Positions 21,953 through 30,872 of a stretch of 55,169 nt of DNA are shown in pieces (position 1 is the first letter of the stretch; the number at the start of each line of letters is the position of its first letter). A program made the position numbers and the translations under genes. The stretch is taken from contig JAITJZ010000011.1 in assembly GCA_031278655.1 (NCBI GenBank), positions 1-55,169 of the forward strand, in the 5' to 3' direction. Source of the DNA: Bifidobacteriaceae bacterium. GTDB lineage: Bacteria; Actinomycetota; Actinomycetes; Actinomycetales; WQXJ01. The notes beneath the pieces are model-generated. The model was not told the origin of the DNA and did not search any database. It saw nothing but the letters and a program-made list of their open reading frames with translations.

Positions 21953-22308
21953 ACGAACTTCCCCTCGGGGTGGGTGCGTTGGCGATGCGGGCGCCCGCCT
22001 CCGGGTTCCGACCGCTCCGCGATACCTTCATGCTACCGGCGCCGCACTGTGAATTGGCTGCTCAACGGCCTAAATGTGACCAACATCACAGTTGTCCCGG
22101 CAGGCCCCGCCCGCACGCCCCGTCGCCCGATGCCGCCCGCCCACTCGCCCGGGAGCCGCCCGCCCGCCGCCGGGGTCGCTCGCACGCCCCGCCGCCCGAT
22201 GCCGCCCGCCCACTTTCACCTCCACGCGCCCGCCCGGCCCGTGCCAGCCCCGTGAACTCGCCCCGCGTTTGGGGTGATGCCCGTGGCCTGGTCCGATACC
22301 ATCGGTTC

Positions 22309-22965
22309 ATGGCCGGAGGCGTCGATTACGTGGCGAACTGGGTGTTCGCCGAAGACTTCATCCCCGAATCAGAGGCTTTGACCCACGCCCGCGCCCGCGC
22401 CCGCGAGCTCGGCGTCACCGCCCCCAGTCCCGGGGCGGGCGCGCTGCTGGCGGTGGTGGCCGGCGCCCTCAAGGCGGGCGCCGCCGTCGAGATCGGCACC
22501 AGCGCCGGGATCGGGATCATTTATCTGCTCGGCGCCATGGCGCCTGGCGGGATCGTCACCTCGATCGACGTCGAGGTCGAACACCAGCACGCCGCCCGCG
22601 AGGCCCTGATGGAGGCCGGGCTGGCGCTGAGCCAGGTCCGCCTGATCAACTCCCGTCCCGCCGAGGTTCTCCCCCGCCTCGCCGATTCCGCCTATGACTT
22701 GGTGTTGTTGGGCGGCAACAAGCTCGATTTCGGGGACCGCCTGGGCGACTCCCTGCGTCTGCTGCGGCCGGGCGGCGTGCTGGCGATCGACGGCGCCCTG
22801 GCGGACGGCCGCGTGCCGGACCCGGCCCGCCGCGATCCGGTCACGGTCACGGTCCGCGAGGTCGGGCGCGAGTTGCGCGAACGCGAGGACCTGTCCGTGG
22901 CCCTGAACGCCGCCGGCGACGGCCTGCTCCTGGCCGTCAAGCGCCGCCTCCCACCCATGTCCTGA
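22309..22965 (+). CDS. O-methyltransferase (class I SAM-dependent)
   Basis: 'AAVEIGTSAGIGIIYLLGAMAPGGIVTSIDVEVEHQHAAREALMEAGL', 'YDLVLLGGNKLDFGDRLGDSLRLLRPGGVLAIDGAL'. Confidence 0.9.
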   Translation: MAGGVDYVANWVFAEDFIPESEALTHARARARELGVTAPSPGAGALLAVVAGALKAGAAVEIGTSAGIGIIYLLGAMAPGGIVTSIDVEVEHQHAAREALMEAGLALSQVRLINSRPAEVLPRLADSAYDLVLLGGNKLDFGDRLGDSLRLLRPGGVLAIDGALADGRVPDPARRDPVTVTVREVGRELREREDLSVALNAAGDGLLLAVKRRLPPMS

Positions 22966-23002
22966 CAAACGCGCTCGCGGCCAAGCGCGCGCCCCGGCGC
23001 CG

Positions 23003-23242
23003 GTGGTCAAATTGACCAGTCGAGGGCCAAAACCGCGTTGAGTGGTCAATTTGACCACTCCAAAACCAGCCCCGCCCGATGCCGCCGGGCCGGGTTTTCG
23101 TGTTTGGCCAGGTCAAGCCGCCGCGCTGGTTTGGGGTCGTCCGGGCGCGGCCCGGCGCGAGTGGTCAAATTGACCAGTCGACGGCCAAAACCGCGTTGAG
23201 TGGTCAGTTTGACCACTCCAAAACCAGCCCCGCCCGGCGCCG
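23003..23242. repeat. Interspersed palindromic element copy A (two 158-bp-spaced units of GTGGTCAAATTGACCA(G/C)...GTGGTCAATTTGACCAC)
   Basis: Near-identical (about 11 mismatches over 240 bp by eye) to 54740-54979; internal units start at 23003 and 23161. Confidence 0.95.
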
Positions 23243-23264
23243 TCGCGCTCGGAGCACAGGCGAC

Positions 23265-25184
23265 CTAGTCGCAGGCCGTGATCCGGTAGACGGCGGCGGC
23301 GCCGCCGCTGTCGACCAGTTCCAGGTTGCCCTCGACGGTCAGGCCATTGGTCATGTCCGCGAAGGTGTCGATGCCGCCGTAGGCGCGAGAGTCCAGGTAG
23401 ACGTATTCGACGCCGAGTTCGGCCAGCGCGGAGCAGACGCCGGCGTCATGGCCCAGGTCGCCAAAGTGTTCCAGGAGGTAGCGGCGCGGTTCGTCCCACT
23501 TGCCGGTGACGTGGGTGAACACCACCGGCTGCGCCGCCAGCGAGTACAGGAAAGCCGATCCGTTGGCCGGGTCGCCGAGCACGGCCGCGCCCGGGTCGAG
23601 TTCCCCGGCCAGGCGGCCGATCATGGCGTATTCGTCGGCGTCGAAGAAACGCCGCTCGGCGGCGGCGGCGCTGACGCCCAGGTCGTAGTAGAGCAGGTGC
23701 ACTCTGAACGGCCGCACGGCCGTCAAGCAGACGGCGCTGGCCAGGCCGAGCGCGCCCACGGCCGCGATCCAACGCCGGGCCGGCCCTTTGGGCCGGCCCC
23801 GCCAGACGCCGAGCGCCCAATCCAGCCCCCACAGCATCAGCGGTATCCCGGCCACGGCCAGCAGCGGCCCCAGCCGGGTGCGGTCGGAGTAGAACAGCCC
23901 GGTCAGCGGTTCGAGCAGTTTGATCTTGGCGACCGCGCCAACGTAAAGGACAGTCACAACCGCGAAGCTGAGGATCAACCAGCGGCGGCTGCGCCGCCGC
24001 AGCGCCGCCCAGGCGCCGGCCGCCAAACCGGCTGTCACCAGCAAGTTCGGCCCGATCTGAAAGAGGCTGGTGGAGTCGGTCAGCGCCATGGCGCCGGCCA
24101 CGAAGACATTGGTCGAGCCAACCCAGCCACCGAAGGCCAGCACCGACTTGACCTCGGGCACGGCGTAGATCGCCAGGGCGGCGCCAACCAGCAGCGCCGC
24201 CAACGCCGCCACCCCGGCCACGGTGGCCACCCGGTAGCCGGATCGCCAGCCACGCAGCGCCACTGTCCAGACTATGTAGACCGCGATTGGGCTGGCCACC
24301 GCCGCGTAAGCGAACATCGCCGCCGGGTGGGCGAAGGCTGCCCCGACCACCGCCACCAGCAGGATCAGCGACCGGGCGACGCGGCCCTTGGTCGCCACCG
24401 TCACCACCCGCGCCAATTGCACCGACCAGCCCAGCAGCGCCGGCAGCAGCGCCGCCCCAAGCGTGTTCGCCATCAGCGGCACCATCGATGTCGGCTGGCC
24501 CTGATAGAGCACTGCCAGGGCGGCCGCCGCCAGGGCGAACTTCGGCCGGCCGCCGAACAGCACCCGCGCCAGGTAGACCACGCCGAGCACCCACACCACC
24601 GAGCCAGCCACCAGGCGAACCATGTTCAGGGCGGGCCAGACCTGGGTGGCCGCCGGCGCCAGCGCCGCGATCGCGTGCAGGCCGGAGGGATAGTAGGCGC
24701 TGGCGGAGGCGGGCGCGTTGAGCGTGCCGGCGTGGAACGGGGAGGCGTTGCCGGTCTCAAGGATGAACCGCAGCAGATTACCGTGAAAGACCAGGTCACC
24801 GCTGTGCGGCAAGCCGCCCGCCCCTCCCATGGCGGCCAGGTTGGTGGCGTAGATGAAGGCCGCCGCCGCCACCGCGCCGCCAGCCACCGCCAACCAGTCC
24901 CGCCTCGACCACCGGGGCAGGAGCCGGGGCGCCCGGATCGGGGCGATCCGGGCCACCGCCCAGGCCACCGCCGCACCGAAGGCGGTCGCCCCGAGCGCGG
25001 TCAGCCAATTCCAATCGAGCCCCAGCCAAGGCGCCACCAACGAGCCGCCGCCCAGCGCCGCCAAGGTCAGCGCCGGGCTCAGCGCCAGCAGCGACAGCCC
25101 GCGCATGCCGACCGCCCAACCCACGGCCAGGCCGGGTGCGAACAGCCAGACCAGCGCCGCCGCCGTGGCCAGCGCGGCGATCAA
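23265..25184 (-). CDS. Large polytopic membrane protein (DUF6541-like)
   Basis: Many TM segments; in a unit with DUF2304-like and GT2 genes; 'GDLVFHGNLLRFILETGNASPFHAGTLNAPASASAYYPSGLHAIAAL'. Confidence 0.8.
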   Translation of the reverse strand: MIAALATAAALVWLFAPGLAVGWAVGMRGLSLLALSPALTLAALGGGSLVAPWLGLDWNWLTALGATAFGAAVAWAVARIAPIRAPRLLPRWSRRDWLAVAGGAVAAAAFIYATNLAAMGGAGGLPHSGDLVFHGNLLRFILETGNASPFHAGTLNAPASASAYYPSGLHAIAALAPAATQVWPALNMVRLVAGSVVWVLGVVYLARVLFGGRPKFALAAAALAVLYQGQPTSMVPLMANTLGAALLPALLGWSVQLARVVTVATKGRVARSLILLVAVVGAAFAHPAAMFAYAAVASPIAVYIVWTVALRGWRSGYRVATVAGVAALAALLVGAALAIYAVPEVKSVLAFGGWVGSTNVFVAGAMALTDSTSLFQIGPNLLVTAGLAAGAWAALRRRSRRWLILSFAVVTVLYVGAVAKIKLLEPLTGLFYSDRTRLGPLLAVAGIPLMLWGLDWALGVWRGRPKGPARRWIAAVGALGLASAVCLTAVRPFRVHLLYYDLGVSAAAAERRFFDADEYAMIGRLAGELDPGAAVLGDPANGSAFLYSLAAQPVVFTHVTGKWDEPRRYLLEHFGDLGHDAGVCSALAELGVEYVYLDSRAYGGIDTFADMTNGLTVEGNLELVDSGGAAAVYRITACD

Positions 25185-25690
25185 GACGGCTCCTGTCCGC
25201 TCTCCCCGGCCGCCCCGGGGGCAGCCCCACCCGGCGCAGCCCCGGCCGCCCCGGGCGCAGCCCCACCCGGCGCAACCCCAGCCGCCCCAGCCGCCCCGGG
25301 CGCAGCCCCACGCGGCGCAGCCACACCCGGCGCAACCCCAGCCGCCCCAGCGGCCCGGGGCGCGGGCGCCTCCAGCAGGGCCACGCGCCGGGCCAGCGCC
25401 GTCAGCTGACGCCAGGTCCGCTGGTCGCGGACGTGGCGTGTGGACACATACGACAAGAACACCACGATCAGCGCGTACAGCAACAGGTCCGCGCCGCGCC
25501 CGACGTTGATCTTCTGCGCCACCCAGGTGAGCATGTCCGGCTGCAGGATCGAAGCCACCGCCAGGCCGGCGAAGGCGGCCAGGCCGAGGCGCCTGAGCGC
25601 CTGGCGGCGGGCGCCGTGCCCCCGGCCCATCACCAGCGCCACCATCACCACGGCGGCTATGAGCACAATCTTGATGACCACGACCCTCAC
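25181..25690 (-). CDS. DUF2304-like membrane protein with Ala/Gly/Pro-rich repeat tail
   Basis: 'LGLAAFAGLAVASILQPDMLTWVAQKINVGRGADLLLYALIVVFLSYVSTRHVRDQRTWRQLTALARRVALLE'; overlaps neighbouring genes. Confidence 0.8.
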   Translation of the reverse strand: MRVVVIKIVLIAAVVMVALVMGRGHGARRQALRRLGLAAFAGLAVASILQPDMLTWVAQKINVGRGADLLLYALIVVFLSYVSTRHVRDQRTWRQLTALARRVALLEAPAPRAAGAAGVAPGVAAPRGAAPGAAGAAGVAPGGAAPGAAGAAPGGAAPGAAGESGQEPS

Positions 25691-26370
25691 CTCACCAGCA
25701 GGTCGACCAGGATGTTGACGGAGTTGAGCAGCGACTGGCCCTTGGAGCGCGAGTAATCCGAGTAGCGAATCTCGACCGCCTCCTCGGTGTGGCTGAGCCC
25801 GGCCGTCCTGACCCGTTCCACGATTTCGGTGGCGTGGGCCATCCCTGATTGGGACAGGTTCATCGCCGCCACGCCTTTGCGGCTGAGCGCCCTGAGCCCA
25901 TTGTGGGTGTCGGTCAGTTTCACGCCGGTGGAGAAGTTGGTGTGCGCGACGGCCAGCTTCAGCACCAGTCGTTTGAGGCGCCCCATTTGCGGGGCGCTGC
26001 CCAAGAAGCGCGACCCCAGCACCACGTCGAAACCGTCGCCGAGGCGCCGGGCCAAGCGAACGGCATCGGACACCAAGTGCTGGCCGTCGGCGTCGAAGGT
26101 GACCAGGCGGGCCATCAGCGGGTCGCTCAGGGCGTAGTCGAAGCCGGTCTGCAGGGCCGCGCCCTGACCCAGGTTGATGGGATGGCGGACCAGGCGCGCG
26201 CCCTGGTCGAAGAACCCGGCCGCGATCGCGGCGGTGGCGTCCTGGGAGGCGTCGTCGACCACGCAGACGTGCGGGAACTGGGCCGTCAGCGCGGTCAGGA
26301 CGTGGTCGAGGACGCGCGCCTCGTTGTAGGCGGGGACCACCACCCAGAGGTCGTCGAATTCGCCGTCCAT
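25687..26370 (-). CDS. Glycosyltransferase family 2
   Basis: 'DLWVVVPAYNEARVLDHVLTAL', 'CVVDDASQDATAAIA', 'ALQTGFDYALSDPLMARLVTFDADGQH'. Confidence 0.93.
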   Translation of the reverse strand: MDGEFDDLWVVVPAYNEARVLDHVLTALTAQFPHVCVVDDASQDATAAIAAGFFDQGARLVRHPINLGQGAALQTGFDYALSDPLMARLVTFDADGQHLVSDAVRLARRLGDGFDVVLGSRFLGSAPQMGRLKRLVLKLAVAHTNFSTGVKLTDTHNGLRALSRKGVAAMNLSQSGMAHATEIVERVRTAGLSHTEEAVEIRYSDYSRSKGQSLLNSVNILVDLLVR

Positions 26371-26374
26371 GGCA

Positions 26375-28132
26375 TCAGGCCAGCCGCTCCGCCAGCGCGA
26401 TCAGGGTGGCGACGCCGAAGCCGGTGCCGCCGGGCGCGGCCCAGTCGTGGCCGCCGGAGGCGCGGGCCGGTCCGGCCACATCCAGGTGCGCCCAGCGCCC
26501 GGTGCCGGCGAAGCGTTCGAGGAACAGGCCGGCGGTCACCGCCCCAGCCCCCCAGCCGTCTTTGCCTGTCGAACTCAGTTCCGCGTTTTCGCTGGTCAGA
26601 GCCTCACGATAGTCGTCAATCAGGGGGAGGCGCCACCATTGCTCGCCGTGGGCGGCGCCGGCTTGCTCGATTCGCGCGGCCAGCACGTCGTCGCGCGTCA
26701 TCACGGCGCCGGTGGTCAGCCCCAGGGCCACCTTGGCCGCGCCGGTCAGGGTGGCGATGTCGATCAGGTAGTCCGGGCGCAGGTTGGCGGCCGCGTAGGC
26801 CAGCGCGTCGGCCAGCACCAGGCGGCCCTCGGCGTCGGTGTCGCCGACCTCGACGCTGGCGCCGCCGTAGACCTCGATGACGTCGCCCGGGCGCATCGAG
26901 GCCGCGCCGATCGAGTTTTGCGCCAGCGGCAGGACGGCGCTGACCCGTGTCGCCAGGCCCAGGTCGGCCGCCGCCAGGACGGCCGCGAGCGCCGTGGCCG
27001 CGCCCGCCATGTCGGTTTTCATGGTCGCCTGGCCGCTGGCCGGTTTGAGGTCGATCCCGCCGGAGTCGAAGGTGATGCCCTTGCCCACAATCACGAGGTG
27101 GGGAGCGCCTTTGGTGTCCGATGCCGTGTGGCTGGCCAGGACCAGACGCGGCCCGCCGCTCGGGTCGGCGCCGGGACCGCGCCAGGCGGCTGCGCCCACG
27201 GCCAGGATGGCGTTCAGGCCCAGGCGCTCCAGTTCGGCCGGTCCCATGACCTCCAGTTGGATCGAGGGGCGGGCGGCCACGCCGCCCGCAGACCCGGCCA
27301 CGCCGCCCGCAGGTCCGGCCACGGACGGGGCCGCTGCCAGGGCTGCGGCCCGATCGGCGAGAGTCGCCGGGTTCTTGCCGTTGGACGGCCAGTTGACCAG
27401 GTCGCGGGCCAGGGCTGTGGCCCTGGCGATGACCTCGGCCTTGGCCGCCGCCGCGCGGTCGTGGGCGCCGACCAAGGTCAGGTCGCCGCTGGCCGGAGGC
27501 GGGCCGGAGGCGCGCACGCCCAAACCAGACGCGCCCAAGCCAGCCGCGCCCAAGCCAGACGCGCCCAAGCCGGCTGCGCCCGGGAAAGCGGCGGCGGCGT
27601 CATCGGCGGCGGTGTCAACGGCCTTGGCGCGGGGCGCGGCATCGGCGCTGAAATGCTTCACCGGCTGGTAGGCGCCCAGGAGGTAACCCTCGACCAAGGC
27701 GGCCGTCTCCGCGGCGGTCTGCGAACCGAACCCGGCCGTGACCGGACCCCTGCCCCGGGCCACGCGGGCGAGCTTGGCGCCAGCGCGGCGGTGCCCGTCG
27801 GGGCCGCCGGCCCCGGTGCCGACCAGCACAATGGTGGCGGCCAACGAAGCCCAGGCGCTGCTCTTGGCGTGCAGCACCGGCAGCTCCAGGACCAGCGCCT
27901 CCCCGGCGGCGCCCTTGAAACCGGCGCGCTCGGCGGTGGCGGCCAGGTCTATGCCGTAGCGGACGGCCGCGTCCGTGGTGCCCGGGCAGGGTTCGAGCCC
28001 ATCCGGCCCGGATGAGACTCCGAGCGCCAAAACTGAGGCGTTAGCGGCCTTGACCGCCGCCGACCGGCTGATCCGCCCGCGCGTCAGGCGGACGGACGGG
28101 AGCGCTTCGCTTCCGCCCGCTGTCGGGGCCAC
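26375..28132 (-). CDS. pepA: Leucyl aminopeptidase (peptidase family M17)
   Basis: 'LVIVGKGITFDSGGIDLKPASGQATMKTDMAGAATALAAV', 'NSIGAASMRPGDVIEVYGGASVEVGDTDAEGRLVLADAL'. Confidence 0.95.
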   Translation of the reverse strand: MAPTAGGSEALPSVRLTRGRISRSAAVKAANASVLALGVSSGPDGLEPCPGTTDAAVRYGIDLAATAERAGFKGAAGEALVLELPVLHAKSSAWASLAATIVLVGTGAGGPDGHRRAGAKLARVARGRGPVTAGFGSQTAAETAALVEGYLLGAYQPVKHFSADAAPRAKAVDTAADDAAAAFPGAAGLGASGLGAAGLGASGLGVRASGPPPASGDLTLVGAHDRAAAAKAEVIARATALARDLVNWPSNGKNPATLADRAAALAAAPSVAGPAGGVAGSAGGVAARPSIQLEVMGPAELERLGLNAILAVGAAAWRGPGADPSGGPRLVLASHTASDTKGAPHLVIVGKGITFDSGGIDLKPASGQATMKTDMAGAATALAAVLAAADLGLATRVSAVLPLAQNSIGAASMRPGDVIEVYGGASVEVGDTDAEGRLVLADALAYAAANLRPDYLIDIATLTGAAKVALGLTTGAVMTRDDVLAARIEQAGAAHGEQWWRLPLIDDYREALTSENAELSSTGKDGWGAGAVTAGLFLERFAGTGRWAHLDVAGPARASGGHDWAAPGGTGFGVATLIALAERLA

Positions 28133-28139
28133 AACACCC

Positions 28140-28307
28140 TCAAGCCACGACAGCGTTGAGGCCTTCGCCGAGCGCGGCGGCCTCGGCCTGATTCAGCTCG
28201 ACCACCAAGCGGCCGCCGCCCTCGAGCGGGACGCGGATGACGATCCCGCGACCTTCCTTGACCACTTCGAGGGGGCCATCTCCGGTCCTCGGTTTCATGG
28301 CTGCCAT
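28140..28307 (-). CDS. DUF3117-type small protein
   Basis: 'MAAMKPRTGDGPLEVVKEGRGIVIRVPLEGGGRLVVELNQAEAAALGEGLNAVV'. Confidence 0.92.
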   Translation of the reverse strand: MAAMKPRTGDGPLEVVKEGRGIVIRVPLEGGGRLVVELNQAEAAALGEGLNAVVA

Positions 28308-28376
28308 GCTTGTCCCCTTCCCGGACTCCGACTTCCAAACTCCGGGTATTCTACCGCCCACCTGCTCCAGGGCTGG

Positions 28377-28715
28377 TCAGCTTGGCGGCGAGGGCACGCC
28401 TGAGGCGTTCTGGGAGGCCTCGACTTCGACCCGGCGGCGGTGGGCGGCGTCCCAGTCGCGGCGGGCCAGCGACGGCGCCATGCCCACCCTCATCCTGGGG
28501 ACCGTGATCCGCAGGACCGTGATCCCGGGGATGGTGACACGCCAGACCAGGGGCCGCACCGAGCCGGCCTGCCCGTCCCGCGCCCAGACGGCGGCCACAA
28601 CCACGGCCGCCGCCACCGCCAGCAGGAACAACGGCGCCGGCGAGATGAAGCCGCCAAAGAAAATCCCGAGTTCGCGCACCACCACGCCGAAGCCAGCGCT
28701 GAACCTCTCGATCAT
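28377..28715 (-). CDS. Small membrane protein, unknown function
   Basis: ORF from 'MIERFSAGFGVVVRELGIFFGGFISPAPLFLLAVAAAVVVAAVWA'; overlaps the upstream gene. Confidence 0.55.
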   Translation of the reverse strand: MIERFSAGFGVVVRELGIFFGGFISPAPLFLLAVAAAVVVAAVWARDGQAGSVRPLVWRVTIPGITVLRITVPRMRVGMAPSLARRDWDAAHRRRVEVEASQNASGVPSPPS

Positions 28716-29470
28716 CGCCGCCCCATCCCGCCGCGCCGCGGGGTTTGCGCCGCCGACTCGATCACCGCCATCGCCTCGGCCGGGGTGTCCACGACCGAGA
28801 ACAGCCCCAGATCGGGCGCCGCCATGGCGCCGGTCGCCACCACCGTGCCCTCGAGCCAATCCGTCAGACCGGTCCAGTAGTCGGATCCCATCAGGACTAT
28901 CGGAAAGCCCTCGATCTTGTCGGTCTGCACCAAGGTCAGCGACTCGAACAACTCGTCAAGGGTGCCGAGCCCGCCGGGGAAGGCGACAAAGCCGCTGGCG
29001 TACTTGACGAACATGACCTTGCGGGCGAAGAAGTAACGGAAGTCGACGCCGACATCGACCCAGGGGTTCATGCCCTGTTCGGCTGGGAGTTCGATCCCGA
29101 GGCCAATCGACAGTCCCCCGGACTCATGGGCGCCGCGGTTGGCGGCCGCCATGATGCCCGGCCCGCCGCCGGTGATGACGCCGTAACCGGCCGTGGCCAA
29201 CCGGCCGGCCAGGTCGCGGGCGACGGCGTACCAGTGGTGGTCCGGCTTGGTCCGGGCGGACCCGAACACGGAGATGGCCGGGCCAACCCCGTCCAGCGCG
29301 TCGAAGGCCGCCACCAGCTCGGCTTGGATGCGCATCACCCGCCAGGGGTCGGAGTGGCGCCAGCGCGAGTCTGTGGTCTCGGCCAGGAAGGCTTGGTCGG
29401 CGGTCTGGCTGGGCACCTGCGAGCCGCGGTAGATCAGCGGCCCGGTCCGGTAAACCTGTTCTTCGCTCAC
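28712..29470 (-). CDS. TIGR00730/LOG-family Rossmann-fold protein
   Basis: 'AISVFGSARTKPDHHWYAVARDLAGRLATAGYGVITGGGPGIMAAANRGAHESGGLSIGLGIELP', 'AFPGGLGTLDELFESLTLVQTDKI'. Confidence 0.93.
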   Translation of the reverse strand: MSEEQVYRTGPLIYRGSQVPSQTADQAFLAETTDSRWRHSDPWRVMRIQAELVAAFDALDGVGPAISVFGSARTKPDHHWYAVARDLAGRLATAGYGVITGGGPGIMAAANRGAHESGGLSIGLGIELPAEQGMNPWVDVGVDFRYFFARKVMFVKYASGFVAFPGGLGTLDELFESLTLVQTDKIEGFPIVLMGSDYWTGLTDWLEGTVVATGAMAAPDLGLFSVVDTPAEAMAVIESAAQTPRRGGMGRR

Positions 29471-29611
29471 CCGCCCAGATTAGCCGGGCCCGTGCCCGGC
29501 CGCCGCCGCCTTCGCCCGATGCCGCGCGCCAATTCCCAGCGCCGGGTCGAGCCGGGCGGGTGGCGGCCCTCGGGACCGGCCTGCCACGCCGCGCCCCGGC
29601 CTTGGGCCGGG

Positions 29612-30682
29612 TCAGGGCTGGAGGAAATCGAGCAGGATGGCGGCCACGCGCTCAATCTGCTCGGTGGGGCAGGATTCGTCGTCTTGGTGGGCCAGGGATG
29701 GATCGCCGGGGCCGAGGTTGACCGCCGCCAGGCCGCGGGCGGCGAACCGGGCGACATCGGTCCAACCCTGTTTGGCGCGGGCCGGGCCGCCGCCCCGGGC
29801 TTCGACCAGGGCGGCCAGGCGCGAGGCGTCCGGCCCGGTCAGACCCGGGCGGGCGGCTGGCGCCGAATCGACCACTTCGAGTTGGTAGCCGGCGAACAGG
29901 GCCTCAAGGATGCGGACCGCCTCGGATTCGGACTTGTCCGGGGCGAAGCGGTAGTTGACGGTCAGGCTGGCGCGGTCGGGGATGACGTTCGCGGCGATCC
30001 CGCCGGTCACGGCGACGGCGTTGAGGGCCTCGCGGAAATCCAAGCCGTCAACCCGGATGGTGGCCGGCTCGAAGCGCACCAGCGCGTCGAGGGCCGCCGC
30101 CAGGCCGTGAATGGCGTTGACGCCCATCCAGGGGCGGGCCGCGTGCGCCGCCTTGCCGGTGGCCGTGAGCACCACCCGGACGGTGCCGTTGCAGCCGCCC
30201 TCCAGGCGCGCGGCGGTCGGCTCGCACAGAATGGCGAAGTCGCCCTCCAGCCACTCGGGGTGGTTCCGCAGCGTCCGGCCAAGCCCGGATTTGGCCGCCG
30301 CCACTTCCTCATGGTCGTAAAACACCCAGGTCACGTCGCAGGCTGGGGCCGTGGCGCGGGCGCCAGCGACCAGCATGGCCGCCAGGCCGCCTTTCATGTC
30401 GACCGCGCCCCGACCCCAGAGCACGCCACCGCCCAGGCGCCCAGGCAGGTTCCCGGCCACCGGCACCGTGTCCAGGTGCCCGGCCACGATCACGCGGCGC
30501 GGGCGCCCCAGGTCGGTCCTGGCCACGATCGTGTCGCCGTCACGGCAGCAATCCAGGTGCGGCAGGGCGGCCAAGGCGAGGGCGACGGCATCGGACAAGG
30601 CTTGTTCCTGGCCGGACACGGACGGGATGTCGACCAACCGCAACGCCAACTCGGCCGGCGGCGACCCAAGATCGAGCAACAC
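29612..30682 (-). CDS. dapE: Succinyl-diaminopimelate desuccinylase
   Basis: 'VIVAGHLDTVPVAGNLPGR...LWGRGAVDMKGGLAAMLVAGA', 'EPTAARLEGGCNGTVRV', 'GKAAHAARPWMGVNAIH'. Confidence 0.92.
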   Translation of the reverse strand: MLLDLGSPPAELALRLVDIPSVSGQEQALSDAVALALAALPHLDCCRDGDTIVARTDLGRPRRVIVAGHLDTVPVAGNLPGRLGGGVLWGRGAVDMKGGLAAMLVAGARATAPACDVTWVFYDHEEVAAAKSGLGRTLRNHPEWLEGDFAILCEPTAARLEGGCNGTVRVVLTATGKAAHAARPWMGVNAIHGLAAALDALVRFEPATIRVDGLDFREALNAVAVTGGIAANVIPDRASLTVNYRFAPDKSESEAVRILEALFAGYQLEVVDSAPAARPGLTGPDASRLAALVEARGGGPARAKQGWTDVARFAARGLAAVNLGPGDPSLAHQDDESCPTEQIERVAAILLDFLQP

Positions 30683-30872
30683 CGAGCCAGCGTACCGCCA
30701 AAGCCCCCGCCGTCAGCGATTCCCGCCGCCTTTCAGCCAACTGCGGGGACCGGGCGGCTGGCCGTTCGCGGCCACCGGCGCGGCCTGTCGGCCGCGGGGA
30801 TGACCGCCGGCTCGCGCCGGGGGGCCGCGCGGCGGACCCATGCTCCCGCGCCGAAGGCTAATCTGTTGGCCC

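Noticed and set aside
22369-23058. 229-aa minus-strand ORF overlapping the methyltransferase
   Set aside because: Shadow ORF whose start 'MVKLTTQRGFGPRLVNLTT' is the palindromic repeat
23003-23242. CRISPR-like array from the repeated palindromes
   Set aside because: Only two units per copy, and the intervening 'spacer' is nearly identical between the 23-kb and 54.7-kb copies; no cas genes
23079-25409. 776-aa plus-strand ORF
   Set aside because: Antisense to the DUF6541 gene; Arg/Gln/His/Gly-rich translation typical of spurious frames in high-GC DNA
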